Shown here piece after piece: positions 1 through 12,800 of a stretch of 64,000 nt of DNA. This DNA comes from Dromiciops gliroides (lineage: Eukaryota > Chordata > Mammalia > Microbiotheria > Microbiotheriidae): assembly GCF_019393635.1 (NCBI RefSeq), contig NC_057863.1:644904660-644968659 (forward strand), given 5' to 3'. The translations under genes and the position numbers were made by a program. The notes under the pieces are model-generated. The model made no database searches. It was not told the origin of the DNA and worked only from the letters and a program-made list of their open reading frames with translations. Positions within the stretch are counted from its first letter, which is position 1. Each line of letters opens with the position of its first letter.

Positions 1-245
1 AACTCCACCAACAATGCGTTGATGCCCCAGTTTTCCCACATCGCCTCCAGCATTTGTTATTTTTCTTTTCTGTCACATTAGCCAATCTGATAGGAGTGAG
101 GTGGCACCTTGGAATCGTTTTAATGTTCATTTCACTAATCAATAGTGATTTAGATCATTTTGAAACATGACAGTTGATAGTTTTGATTTCTTCTTCTGAA
201 AACTACCTGTTCATATCCCATTTATCCATTGGGACATGTCATTAC
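1..245 (-). repeat. L1 fragment, ORF2 C-terminal region
   Basis: Read on the minus strand, this matches the part of L1 just before the 3' UTR (GGGAAAACTGG, then CATTGTTGGTGGAGTT). The same block occurs in sense orientation at about 32330-32460. It continues past the left edge of the window. Confidence 0.75.
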
Positions 246-455
246 CTTATATCCTCCTATCATTAGAAGTCACATGAAGCATCCTCTTCTCTCTCTAAGA
301 TGCCTGAAGCTGAGCAGCCAGAACTGATCAGTAACCCCAAATCTTTCAGACTCAGGAGGTAGTTGACAAAGACAGAAATATGCATCTCTCCAGGATCATT
401 GTTCAGTGACCAAAGTTCAGGGAAAGAAACACTTGAGGTTCAGTTGTGGGGTCAC

Positions 456-665
456 CCGTCAATAGTATTCCATTACACTCATATACCACAACTTGTTTAG
501 CCATTCCCTCAATTTCCAATTCTTTGCCACCATAGAGCTGCTATTTTTGTATATGTGAGTTCTTTTCTCTCTTCTATGATCTCTTTGGGATACAGACCTA
601 GTAGTGGTATTACTGTATCAAAGGGTATGTACAATCCCATAGCCCTTTGGGCATAGTTCCAAATT
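456..665 (-). repeat. L1 fragment, end of ORF2
   Basis: On the minus strand the sequence reads AAAGAATTGGAAATTGAGG followed by GAATGGCTAAACAAGTTG, a later part of L1 than the fragment at 1-245. The order along the chromosome does not fit a single minus-strand insertion, so these are two separate fragments. The 210 bases between them hold nothing I recognise. Confidence 0.7.
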
Positions 666-817
666 TAGAGCACATTTCTCAAAGAAAGGGGTTAGAGTGT
701 TCCCCTCCTCCAATGCCAGTTTCATGGAAGGTGCCACTGTCCAGCCTCATTGCATTTTGGTTTTGATATAACTTCCATTTCTAAAGGTTTCTTCCCTTCC
801 CGCCTTCTGCTTTCCAG

Positions 818-924
818 AAAGCCATCCCTTGAAGAAGAAAGAGGAAGAGGAGGAGAAGAGGAGGAAGAATAAGGAAGAGGAAGAAGATGAGGATGAAGAA
901 GAAGGAAAAAAAGAAGAATTTTAA
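818..924 (+). CDS. Possible terminal exon, Lys/Glu-rich, gene unknown
   Basis: A pyrimidine tract ending TGCTTTCCAG precedes an open frame that starts with two bases of a split codon. It runs 34 codons with a KKKEEEEEKRR core and an acidic stretch, ending GKKEEF before TAA at 922-924. AATAAA follows at 1009-1014, a plausible short 3' UTR. The exon could close a gene that starts left of the window. It could equally be a purine-rich simple repeat that happens to be open. I do not recognise the protein. Confidence 0.25.
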
Positions 925-1020
925 ACGAGAGGGAAAAATGCTGTCAGCAAGTTTAATTAACAAATGAACTCAGCCTGGACATCCCTGCAACATTCTACAC
1001 TCATAGTCAATAAATATGCT

Positions 1021-1795
1021 TTTCAAACATTTCAAGCAAAGGCTCATTTCTTTTCCAGTCCATCAACCCCTCCTATGTGCACTGCTGGGAAACCCCTGAC
1101 ACTCACTTGCCCTTTTGTTTCAATACTACTACATTAGTCCTTGGTCTCCACCCTCTTGTCCCAATACTTGAATTGCTATAGACTTTCTTTCCACACCTTT
1201 GATTGCTGACGTGTGCGCCTCTAACAGGTTAGGTTTGTTCAGATCTTATTCTCTCATTGGTTGAGATGTTATTTAAACATTCACCTGGGGATCCAGAGCC
1301 AAACAGGACATCAGGCGTCTCTTCAAGCATAAGATACTTCTTTTGCCTTCTCTACACCTGAGGTCCTTGTTGGCTGGTGGTGAATGGAGCTGTCCAAAGG
1401 TGGGTCATAAAGTGTTGACAGAGATGAGGAGAAGATAAAGTAGTCTGGTCTGTTAGCAGATGGGCTTTGGTTTTTGTCAGTGCCTTTTCCCCTCTTCTCT
1501 ATACTCCCCAGGCTTTTTGATCCTTTAGGTCTCAGCTGAGGTTGGCCCATCCCTCATTCCAGAAAGGCCTCATGACTAGTCCTGACCCCTTGGGTTCTTC
1601 CCCTCTGTGAACTCCTTCCACCTTTCAAAGTGAGCTCCATACAGGACCATGGGATTTCCAAAGGCCTGGAAGGGTCTCAGAAGGTTTCTTTGAAAGGAGC
1701 CTTATCTCACCAGCGCTAGTCAGGGATTTAACCCAGCCTTCCCCACTGCCTGGCCAGCCAAGAGCTAGGCACCTGAGGGAGGAGGCCCTTGATAA
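1021..1795. other. Non-repetitive stretch with no recognised feature
   Basis: No exon, RNA gene or known repeat could be identified here. Two short minus-strand open frames have no splice or codon support. If exon 1 of the NKPD1-like gene is really first, its promoter should lie here, but I see no CpG island. Confidence 0.4.
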
Positions 1796-1935
1796 TGAAT
1801 ATGTTTCTTCATCTGTAAAAAGGTATTCAAATGAATGCACTTATCTTTCAAGGTTACTTTTCAAGGTTGTTGTTCAAATGAGATATTGGTAAAGTGTTTT
1901 GCAAATCTTGTAATGTTATATAAATGATAGATAAT
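1796..1935 (+). repeat. MIR 3' fragment
   Basis: The segment has CTTCATCTGTAAAAAGG and ends with GGTAAAGTGTTTTGCAAATC, the MIR 3' half in sense orientation. It ends just upstream of the first recognised NKPD1-like exon. Confidence 0.6.
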
Positions 1936-1958
1936 GAAATTGGTGATTCTCCCTTCAG

Positions 1959-2029
1959 GTGTTATATCCAGCATAACATGAATGACAAGTTCTCGGAATT
2001 TGGGATGGAATCAGAACCAATGATTACCA
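1959..2029 (+). CDS. NKPD1: NKPD1-like exon 1 (first recognised coding exon)
   Basis: The exon is bounded by CTCCCTTCAG and GTAAGT. It contains ATG at 1978 followed by 16 further codons (MNDKFSEFGMESEPMIT) and one base of a split Ser codon completed by the exon at 4408. The acceptor on its left implies an upstream non-coding exon. Confidence 0.6.
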
Positions 2030-3797
2030 GTAAGTTTGGAGGTGGAGGATGATGGTCCCAGAATGTTTGAACCTTCCATATGAAGCCCTAACAAGGGGTT
2101 GTTCCATGGACTCTGGCTATTTCAGAAGGCCCCCTAGGGCAGAATTCTGCCCCCTCCCTTTTTTTTTTTTTTTTAAGTGAGGCAATTGGGGTTAAGTGAC
2201 TTGCCCAGGGTCACACAGCTAGTAAGTGTTGTGTCTGAGGCCAGATTTGAACTCAGGTCCTTCTGACTTCAGGGCCAGTGCTCTATCCACTGCACCACCT
2301 AGCCACCCCCCCTGCCCCTCCTGTCTTTTTTTTTTTAGTGAGGCAATTGGGTTTAAGTGACTTGCCCAGAGTCACACAGCTAGTAAGTGTTAAGTGTCTG
2401 AGGCCGGATTTGAACTCAGGTACTCCTGAATCCAGGGCTGGTGCTTTATCCACTTCGCCACCTAGCTGCTCCCCCTCTCCTGTCTTAATGGGACACACTA
2501 TTGCCCTTCAGGCTCCTTTTCCATAGAGTCTTTCAAGGCCAAGAATCTCAAATTCATTGCAACTTTTTATCTCCAGCACCATCTCATTCCTGCCAGACCC
2601 TGGGTCTGAGAGGTTTCTTGTCTATCCCTCTCCTTTATCCCCATCCCTCCATTCTTGTCTGGGGTCTTACAGGACAGGACCAGGCCTGGTAATGGGGACT
2701 GGAAAACATGCTGGGATGAGTGGAAAGAAAAGGAGTTTTTAGGCTAGAGAAGAGAATGTTTGGGGGTGGGAACTTGATGGCTGTCTTCAACTATTCAAAG
2801 GTTTGTAACAGGAAAGAGGAATGAGAATTGTGTTTGGCCCTAGGGAGCAAGATTATAATTAAGTTCCAGAGATGTAGATTTTTAAAAAATTAAATTAATT
2901 TTGTTTTCATAAAGATCTGCCTTCTATCCCTTCCCTTCCTTTTCTTTCCCTCCCCTTCACTGAAAAAGTAAGAAAATCAATATCCGCTATTACAAATATG
3001 TATAGTCAATCAAAATAGATTCCCACATTGACCATGTCCAAAAAAATTTGTCTCCGTCTGCCCTCAGAGTTCATCAGCTCTCTCTCTAGAGGTAGGTCCC
3101 ATGTTTCATCTTGAGTCCTCTGGAATTGTGCTTGGTCACTGTGTTGATCTGAATTCCCAAGTCTTTCAAAGGAATTTGTCTTTATAATGTTGTTGTCTTT
3201 GGGGCAGCTAGGTGGCACAGTGGATAGAGCACCGGCCCTGGATTCAGGAGGACCTGAGTTCAAAGCCAGCCTCAGATACTTGACACTTGCTAGCTGTGTG
3301 ACCCTGGGCAAGTCACTTAACTCTCATTGCCCCGCAAAAAAAAAAAAAGAAGAATATTGCTGTCTTTGAATATTGTTCTCCTAGTTCAGGTCAGACCACT
3401 TTGCCTCAGTTTCTACAAGTCTTCCCAGGTTTCTCAGGAACTACCCCCTTCACCATTTCTGAAAGCATGATAGCGTTCTACCACATTCCCATTCTGCCAT
3501 TCCCCAATTGATGGGCACTGCCTCAGTTTCCAATTCTTTGCCCCCACAAAGAGAGCTGCTATAAATATTGTTGCATCTATGGGTCTCTCTTCTCTTTCTT
3601 TGAAGAGAGGCAGAGTTAGACTCAATGAAGAAGAAAGGTTTCCTAACAGTGAGGTCTATTCTGTAATGGAGTGGGCTTCCTTTGGAAGTAAGAAGCTTTG
3701 CCTTCTTGGAAAGTATTCAACTGAAGGTCAAATGACCCCTTGTTGTGCTTGCTGTAGCAAAGGGGTTTTCAAATGGGCATCTATGGACTTGTGTGGT

Positions 3798-3829
<32 letters not shown>

Positions 3830-6800
3830 GCAGGGCAATGGGGGTTAAGTGACTTGCCCAGGGTCACACAGCTAGTAAGTGTCAAGTGTCTGAGGCTGGA
3901 TTTGAACTCAGGTACTCCTGAATCCAGGGCTGGTGCTTTATCCACTGCACCACCTAGCCGCCCCTGTGTTTTTTTTTTTTAATCATTAACTGCATTTCAA
4001 TATGATGGGTTTTCTTTGTAACCCAATGTATTTTATTATATACATTTTTTTAAAATGAGGCAATTGGGGTTAAGTGACTTGCCCAGGGTCACACAGCTAG
4101 TAAGTGTTAAGTGTCTGAGGCCAGATTTGAACTCAGGTCCTCCTGACTCCAGGGCCGGTGCTCTATCCACTGTGCCACCTAGCTGCCGCTATTATATACA
4201 TTTAAAGACATTATTCTGAGAAGGGGTCCCTAGGCTTCAGCAGACTGCCAAAGGAGCCCAGGCACCAAAATGGTGATGAACTCCTGCTCTAGGGCATTTC
4301 TGTAAAGTTTAGTGCAGGTGCTTATGAGACTTCTTCCAGATGTGAGATTTTATGAATCTATAAATGTTGGATGTTCTCTCTGATAGAGGCCATTTTTTTT
4401 TTCATAGGTTCAGAGTCGGAGCCAACATCCCCCATTCCGGAAGCTGGCTTCAACATCACGAAGAGAAAGAGTGAGTTATTCTCATAGGGTCGGGTTGGCT
4501 TTTTTGTGTCAGTCATTATCTCTAGTCTCATCCAGTCCAATTAAAAACTGGGTTATCCCAGAGCCAGGTGGACCCACCCCAAAGAGGACACACGACTGGT
4601 TCTCCCATCTTGGAGCCCATGTCTCTGGTCTTCTCACATCTGGGTCAGAGGAGCCCAATCCTCAGGGGATCCAACTATGTCAGTATGCTCAAGGAATGCA
4701 TCCTCCCAGCTGTCTCTTTGACAAACATAGTAGGAGGGGCAGGGTGAAGGCAGTAGGATGTGGTAGAGAGAATACTAGGCTTACTGGAAGGAAGGAGGAA
4801 GGAGGGAGGAAACCCTGGCAGTCTCATTTTCAATGTTTATGAGCTGTGTAACCTTGGTGTGGTGAGTAAAATTGCAACAAAGGCATACTGAGACATAGTT
4901 TTCTCCAGGGCAGGATAATATTTATTTTATTTATTTTTTTTTTTTTTAGTGAGGCAGTTGGGGTTAAGTGACTTGCCCGGGGTCACACAGCTAGTAAGTG
5001 TCAAGTGTCTGTGGCCGGATTTGAACTCAGTTACTCCTGATTCCAGGGCCAGTGCTCTATCCACTGTGCCACCCAGCTGCCCCCAGGATAATATTTTATT
5101 AATAATGATGAGTATACTGTCAGCAAAATGGGTCACACTGGCCATCTAAGCCAAAAAGCCAGGGACCTAAGCACGATCAATTTATTAGTTAGGCTATCTA
5201 TCAGCAATCAATAAATTGGGACAATGGCCTCTCTCAACGACTAAAGACCCAGAATAAGACCAGACAAGGTCTTTCAAACCTAGGTGTGTTTTCCTTCTGA
5301 TTGGCCAAGAGTATATCTTTTAGACCACCCCTGGCAAAGATAAGACAATCCTGAATCTTTCACCTGAGGATTGCTCCTGTCTCCCAGTGAAGAAGTAGTT
5401 GGGAGGAGCTGAGGTCACTCTTAACTCACCTCCTTATTAAAACATTTACCAATCAGGATTGTCTTACCTTTGCCAAAAAAACAAACAATAAACATTTAAA
5501 ATAATAGAGAAACAAGGGGCAGCTAGGTGGCACAGTGGATAGAGCACCAGCCCTGGATTCAGGAGGACCTGAGTTCAAATCCGGCCTCAGACACTTAACA
5601 CTTACTAGCTGTGTGACCCTGGGCAAGTCACTTAACCCCAATTGCCTCACTAAAAAAAAATATTGCATAGGGCAGTAAATCAGAAGGGAGAAACAGTAAA
5701 TTTATCACTGCTTCAGGAGTTTCTTTGAGTTGGCATAATCCAGTTACTTTCTTTCAACCATCAGGGTTAAGTGACTTGCCCAGGGTCACACAGCTAGTGT
5801 CAAGTGTCTGAGGCTGGATTTGAACTCAGGTCCTCCTGAATCCAGGGCTGGTGCTTTATCCACTGTGCCACATAGTTTCCCCCTCTTCTGTATCTCTTCA
5901 CAAATTTGTGTGTCATCCTTACACAGGGGCCATGCTAATCTTCTCTGTATTGTTCTAATTTTATTATATGTGCTTCTGAAGTGATCCCACTTGATTTTTC
6001 CCTCTTCTTCCACTGCCAAGTCTTCTCCATCTGCAACATCTCTCACACCCAGGCCCTTCTCTTCACTAATAGCACCATTCCTTTCATTCAGGTCCTCCAA
6101 CTCTCTCACTTAGATAGTTGCACCAGCCTCCTAATTGGTCTCTTGCCTTCCAATCTCTCCTTCCTCTCTAATCCATCTCCTATATAGTTGCCAAATTAAT
6201 ACTCCTAAGAGACAGATTTGACCATGGATGAATGACTGAAAAAGAATTTATCAAGTGCTTGCTATTTGCCAAGCCTTGGGGGTAAGAATATAAAAATTGT
6301 GATGGTCTGTTCTCACAGAGTTTGCACTCTAATTGGGGGAGATAACTCATGAAAGGTCAGCTGCAGCAGATGGAAGGGTCGGCAAGTCCCAGCCCTGGAG
6401 CAGTGATGAATTTACTCAAGAATATTCAGTGACTGATGGGGAAACACTCCCACTTTCCTTAAGGTTAACCAGATTTGCCTCCTGGAATGAGGTGCATATG
6501 ACATGAAGGGTCACACTTGATCTCCTACTGTACAACATTTGATGTGGACACTTTCTATAGAGAGAACTTTTTCTCTCTTTAGATTTAGTAATGAGGGAGT
6601 AGTGTGACCCTATCCTGGTCAAACCACAAATTCCAGGAACTACAACTATATCCATTCCCTTCCAGAAGGAAATAACAGTTTCATAAAATATATTATCATT
6701 ATCATCGATGGAAAACATATCAAAAACCACAGATGCCATAGTATAGGAGTAGCTAGGTGGTGTAGTGGATAGAGTACCAGGCCTGGTGTCAGGAAAACCT

Positions 6801-9800
6801 GAGTTCAAATCCAGCCATAGACACATACTAGCTGTGTGACCCTGGGCAAGTCACTTAAACCTGTTTGCCTCAGTTTTCCCATCTGTAAAATGATCTGGAG
6901 AAGGACATGGTAAACCACTCTGATATCTTTGCGAACAAACCTCGAAGGGGATCACGAAGAGTCAGACATACTGAAGACAACCAACCAATCATCATCAATA
7001 ACAACAAAAGGTCAATGGGATACAAGTCCTTCTCTAGGAAGAAGGGGAAGTAGCAGGGTAGCCTGCAAGGGTATGATTGGAGCATCTTAGGGTCTTTTGG
7101 TAACTCTCAATGGGATCACTCAGGAGATACAAGGAAGACTAGACAGTAATGAACCTCCCATCACGAGCTGTTCTTCCTAAACTTACTTCCCCAACATTAT
7201 ATTATGGTCTTCCTTTTCCCATCATTACTTTAACCTTGGGGCTCTGATTTTTGGCTCAACTGGGACTAAAGACCAAAAAAGGTGAGATGACAGGGAGAGG
7301 AATACTTGCTCACAGAGGAAGTCTGCACTCAGTTGGAAATGAATGACGAAAGACCTCTTGGCAGTGTTCATAGTTAACAGTACTGATAAGTAGGGCTCCA
7401 AAGGTATCTTCCACTGATGTCACTTCATGTGAACCCAATCTTTGGGCTGTAGGGAGTGACACAGTCCATTGAGGGCTCTTGGCGATGCCTCCAGAACTTG
7501 AGAATGGAAGGCTTTAAGATATTTCATCAATGTCACAATGAAAAATTGAATACCAAGGGTTTCAAGTGGGGATGTTGGTATCTTACAAGTCTTCTCATGA
7601 GTACTTCCTGTGGGCTGAGTTCAGTTTTATGTATTTAGGATGGGTTTCACACTCAGAAGAGCATGGGGCCTCTGTCTGGTTTCAGCCTGTGTCTTGGGCA
7701 ACTCAGCATTCCAGATACTATTATGTGTTTCTACTCCTCCAACTGATTAAGGGTGGTGAGGGACAGGAAAATGCTGTTGAGTTGGAGAACTTTGCATAAT
7801 TCCCTGAAAGATGAGTGTTGTAGATTGAGTGCTGCACTTGGAGTGAAGAAGACCTGAATTCGAATGTTGCATCAGGCAGACTTACTAGCCCTGTGATCTA
7901 GAATGGGTTACTCAACTTCTTGCAGGCTCAGTTTCTACTTTACAGGGTTGTTGTGAGGACTAAACAAGGTGATATTATACATGCATGCATACGCATGTGC
8001 ACACACATATACATACAACAGGTGGACACAACACAATGTATATTACATGTGTGTCACATACACATGCACACACATGGGATACAGACACACTGTAATATAC
8101 ATATAATTGTATATGTACATGTGTATATGCACACTGTAACGATTGGAATGACGCCACCTGCTGGAGACTTACTGTAGAGGAGTTCTGCCCATGAAGCGAA
8201 GGTCTTTGAGGGCAAGACCAGGAGTCTTTTCTTTGGTATCAGGAAGTGACGCGGGCTAGTGGGAGGAGGAAGGAGGAGACTGGCGCTGACTCTAGGGCTC
8301 TTTCCTGAGGACGCTGGCGGAGAAGGGAGCTAGAAATGTGCTCTCCCTTTAATAGATAGGAATCTAGGCCTTTCTCTCTCTCTTTACCAAATTCTTATTC
8401 TCCTTAATAAATGCTTAAAAGTCTAACTCTTGCTAAAGCTTGTAATTGATTGGCGACCACTCATTAGATAGTTTAGACAATACATAAATGCATGCATACA
8501 CACATATATACATACATACACATTTATACACACTATCTATCTATCCATCTATCTATGCACACATCTCTTTGCAAATCTTAAAACTCTTTATAAATCAATG
8601 ACTGGAGATTGTATTTGGGTCAAGAGGCTTAGTCATACCCTGCTGGTGTTAGATGAAATAGAAGCCATTTTGGAACAAGGAGGCGACCTCAGAAGTGGAG
8701 ACCTAGTCTCTTTCCCCCATCCCTTGACCAGAGGATGAATGTGGAAAGGTTGGAAGATTTTAGATTTGTCGTGGATATCCTAGCAGTGTCCCTAGAACAG
8801 CAGTGCTTGACAGGGGTGTTTGCATTGATATCTGAGGAAAAAGACTAAATAAAGAAAGCTCTACAAGCTCAACAGAAAGCCTCACCTTGCTTAAAGGAAA
8901 ATTCATGAGATCCTGAAAGGGGAGGACAACTTCAAGCAACGGGGTGCTGTAAATTACCCCTTTGCCATGAATGTTCTTTAACCTCTGCTCTTTCTGTAGT
9001 AGAATAAGTGGCATATCCTAGATTGCAAAGGAGATTCCTTCCCATAAAATAAAGGGTGTGGAAGGCTGGTGTGAGAATGAGCATGCTGGGGCAGCTAGGT
9101 GGCGCAGTGGATAAAGCACCAACCCTGGATTCAAGAGGACCTGAGTTCAAATCTGCCCTCAGACACTTGACACTTCCTAGCTGTGTGACCTTGGGCAAGT
9201 CATTTAACCCTCATTGCTCTGCAAAAGAAAAAAAGAGAGAGAATGAGCATGCTGGTCAGACATAGTTTCAATAGTAGTAGGAAGAGGGTCAGTAACTGGT
9301 GAGAAAGCATGTGGTTAGAAGAAGTGAAAATTTGAATGAATTTATCAAATTTTGGATGAATGAATTGAAAAGCATTGGTGTCTAGTCCTTTGAGAAGCAC
9401 TGAGGATACAAAAACAACAGGAAAGAGTCCCTTCTCTCAGTGGGGTTTCACTTTACTTCCTCTCCCACCTTGCAAACAGCCTTGACACTACCACTTCCTC
9501 TAGTTCCTGTACCAGAATTCACTTTGCTGATGCTCCTGGAAGGGGTGGGTTTTAAAGCTATCACCACCACCACCACCATCATCACCATCATGGCTATTGT
9601 CATATTCTACTCCTGGCACTAGGTGGCACCATAGCACACAGAGTGCAGGATCTGGAATCAGGAAGACTCATATTCCTGAGTTCAAATCTAGCCTCAGTCA
9701 TTTATTAGCTGTGAGACACTGGGCAAGTCATTTAACCCTTTTCACCTCAGTTTCCTCATCTGTAAAATGAGCTGGAAAAGGAAATAACAAACAATTCCAG

Positions 9801-12800
9801 TATCTCTGCCAAGAAAACCCCAAATGAGGTCACAGAGAGTTAGGCATCACTGAACAACAACAGCAGCTGAGATAGAAATGTCTACTTCCATTTGAAAGTG
9901 ATAGATAAGGATAATTCTGCATAAGGGAGGGTGATGACACCTGCTCTGCAATCTATGATAAAGTCTAAAGTCTCAGAGCCCTTAACAAAGCATTCGGTAT
10001 GTGGGCCAGCTTGGCAAGACTGGGGTTTCTCATGAAGTCATTCTGCCCTAGGCTGTCTTAGTGGGAGAACTTCACATGGAAGGGTAGAGGCACCTGTTGT
10101 CTGGGCAGGTGAAGACACTCCTTTCTCCAAAGTCTGGGTTGATTATAGTAAATAATACCTGTCAGTTGTTCTGAAACCTAGGGATTTAAAAGACCCTCCC
10201 CTCTATTCCAGCCTCTGGGTTGACAATTATGTCTATGCATTTCTCAGCCTCCTCATCAGTTTGACTGAAGGTTCTTTGAAGGCTATATTGGTTTGATCTC
10301 AAAGGGCTCCCTTATCTTTTTTCCTGTTGTTGTTGCTGAGTTGTTTCAGTCATGTCTAAATTGAATTGCTAATTCCTACCATAAGGGTCAGTTGATGCCC
10401 ATTTCAGACTTTAAATGGCTACTCTATGTGGCCAATCAGATTCTAAAAGATGCAAAAGTTGGAGTGGCCCATTCATGACCAATGAAGGACATGAAATGTA
10501 GAGGCTTCCATTCCCTGCCTTATAAAGGTTATGAAATCATGAGTGGTTTATTTGTGTATTAAAACCAGGAATTGGGAATGACAATAAGTTTTTGAGACCA
10601 AACCTGTAAAAACAAAGGAGATGAGCCTATTGACTAGGGAGTAGAGTTAATCGGTGAAGTCCTTTTAGTGAGCAAGAGGAAAGAAGTCAAATAAAATCAA
10701 TAACCATTTGTTTAGCACCTACTATGTTCAGAGCACTTTACTAAGTACTTTGCTAATTTGATTCTCACAACAATGCTGGAAGGTAGGTATTATTATTAGC
10801 CCCATCTTACAGTTGGGGAAACAGAAGTTGACAGAAGTTAAATGATTTGCTCAGGGTCACATAGCTAGTAACATGCAAACAACTATACAAAAAAAAAAAC
10901 TACGTATAGGATAAATTGGAGATAATTAGCAGTCTTATGGAGGGAAATATCTCTTCTGAGTTCATGTGGTATGGTATTGCTGCTGAATTAAATCTACCAC
11001 AAAGCAGAAATTATAGAGGTAAAAGCTACATTTTATTATGTTTACATACAGGTTGGGGTGGGGGTAGAAAAATAACCCCTGAATCCTGATCAAGATTCTT
11101 TTTTTTTAAGAGGAGCAATGTATAATTGGAAAGGTTTATTTATTACTTACATGACTAAAAGGGTATAGCTAACAGAAATCATCCTTCAAAGTTCCTATTA
11201 CAGGCAGATTTTTTAAATCTATCATTGATTTCTCAACATTTGTTTTTTGTTTTTTTTGTTTGTTTGTTTTTTGAGGGCAAATGGGGGTTAGGTGACTTGC
11301 CCAGGGTCACACAGCTAGTAAGTGTCAAGTGTCTGAGGCCAGATTTGAACTCAGGTTTTCCTGAATCCAGGGCCAGTGCTTTATCCACTGAGCCACCTAG
11401 CTGGCCCATAACGTTTGTTTTTATAAGATTTCTGGTTCCCCCTCCCTTCCCTCCCTCCTCCCCAAGACAGCAAGCAATCTGATAAGGTTAAATATGAACA
11501 ATCACATTAAACATATTTCTGCATTAGTCATGTTGTGAAAGAAGAATCAGAACAAAAGGGAAAAACCTCAAAAAATAAAACAAAAACAAAAACAAAAAAA
11601 AGTAGAAACAGTATGGTTCAATCTGCATCTAGATTCCACAGTTATTTTTTCTGGATGTGGAGAATGTTTTCCATCATGAGTCCTTTGGAATTATCTTGGA
11701 TCACTGTATTGCTGAGAAGAGTTGAGTATCACAGTTGATCATTACACAATGTTGCTGTTACCATGTACAATGTTCTCTTGGTTCTGCTCATTTCACTCAG
11801 CATCAGTTCATGTAAGTCTTTCCAGGTTTTTCTGAACTGATCAGGATTCTAACAAGGCTTCTCATACTCAAATTACATCAGAGAGACATAGAACTAACTC
11901 TTTTACATATTGAAACTTCATGCATTCTTTTAGGCTATAATAGTTTAAAAAGACCGATTCATAATCACTTGATTCCTTCAATGTCATGAAAGTTGAACAA
12001 CTTAAGCAGAGTCATAAACTCATACATCCTCTAAAGAAAAAAAAAAAACCCTGCTTAAACAGACCCTTTAAGTAAGCTAAGTCAGGTTACAGATTAAACT
12101 ACATTTAGAGGGTTCACAATGGAGAGATAGGAAAAGGATATTTGTATGCCTACAATCATTATTAGATCTTCTTCAGGAGATGCTCCAGTGCCTCCAGAAC
12201 CTTGGACAGCGTTAATTGAATGTAAAGCAGGGTGGTGGTGTAGAACCCAGTAGAAGAGGAAAACAAGACTAGCCATAATAGATTTTTGTTTCAGAGCCTG
12301 AGGTCCAGTTTTCATTTCCTCATCAAAGTCCTTTTTTTTTTTTAATCAAAATCCTTAAGCCTAATAAGTTGAGACTCCTCATGTTTTCCAATCAAAGAAA
12401 GCTTCCCATTCACTCAATTTTATTGTAGCCCCATTAGTTCAAGGGAGACCTAGAAATGCACTGTTTAATGCCAGCAATGAATCCCTCCTGAGGAAACTGT
12501 TTAACTGGATTATCCCAGGTACAGTATACCAATCCCATTGATCCCCAAACTTGTAATAATAGCTAGAATTTATATAGCCCTTTAAGATTTACAAAGCTCT
12601 TTATACATATCAATTCATTTCATCCTCATAACAACTCTGGGTGGTAGGAGCTATTATCAAGCCTATTTTGCAGATGAAGAAACTGAGGTAAACAAAAATT
12701 AAATTGTTTCTTTAAAGTGTTGTCTCTGGGGGTAGGCTTTGAATTAAGGTCTTCCTGACTCCAGGTTAGGTCAGGCTTCCCTTGGCTATTGTTTGGGTTT

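Noticed and set aside
781-963. Hydrophobic 60-codon minus-strand frame with Phe/Leu runs
   Set aside because: It is the complement of a purine-rich tract. The plus-strand reading is the only one with splice-like borders.
2278-2526. Many small frames sharing peptides such as LSDLPRVTQLVSVKCLRPDL or DKAPALDSGGPEFKSGLRHL
   Set aside because: They recur more than 50 times on both strands at CORE-SINE positions. They are translations of the SINE, not a protein family.
7920-8177. 85-codon His/Ile-rich frame
   Set aside because: It is the translation of a CA/TA microsatellite running into an LTR.
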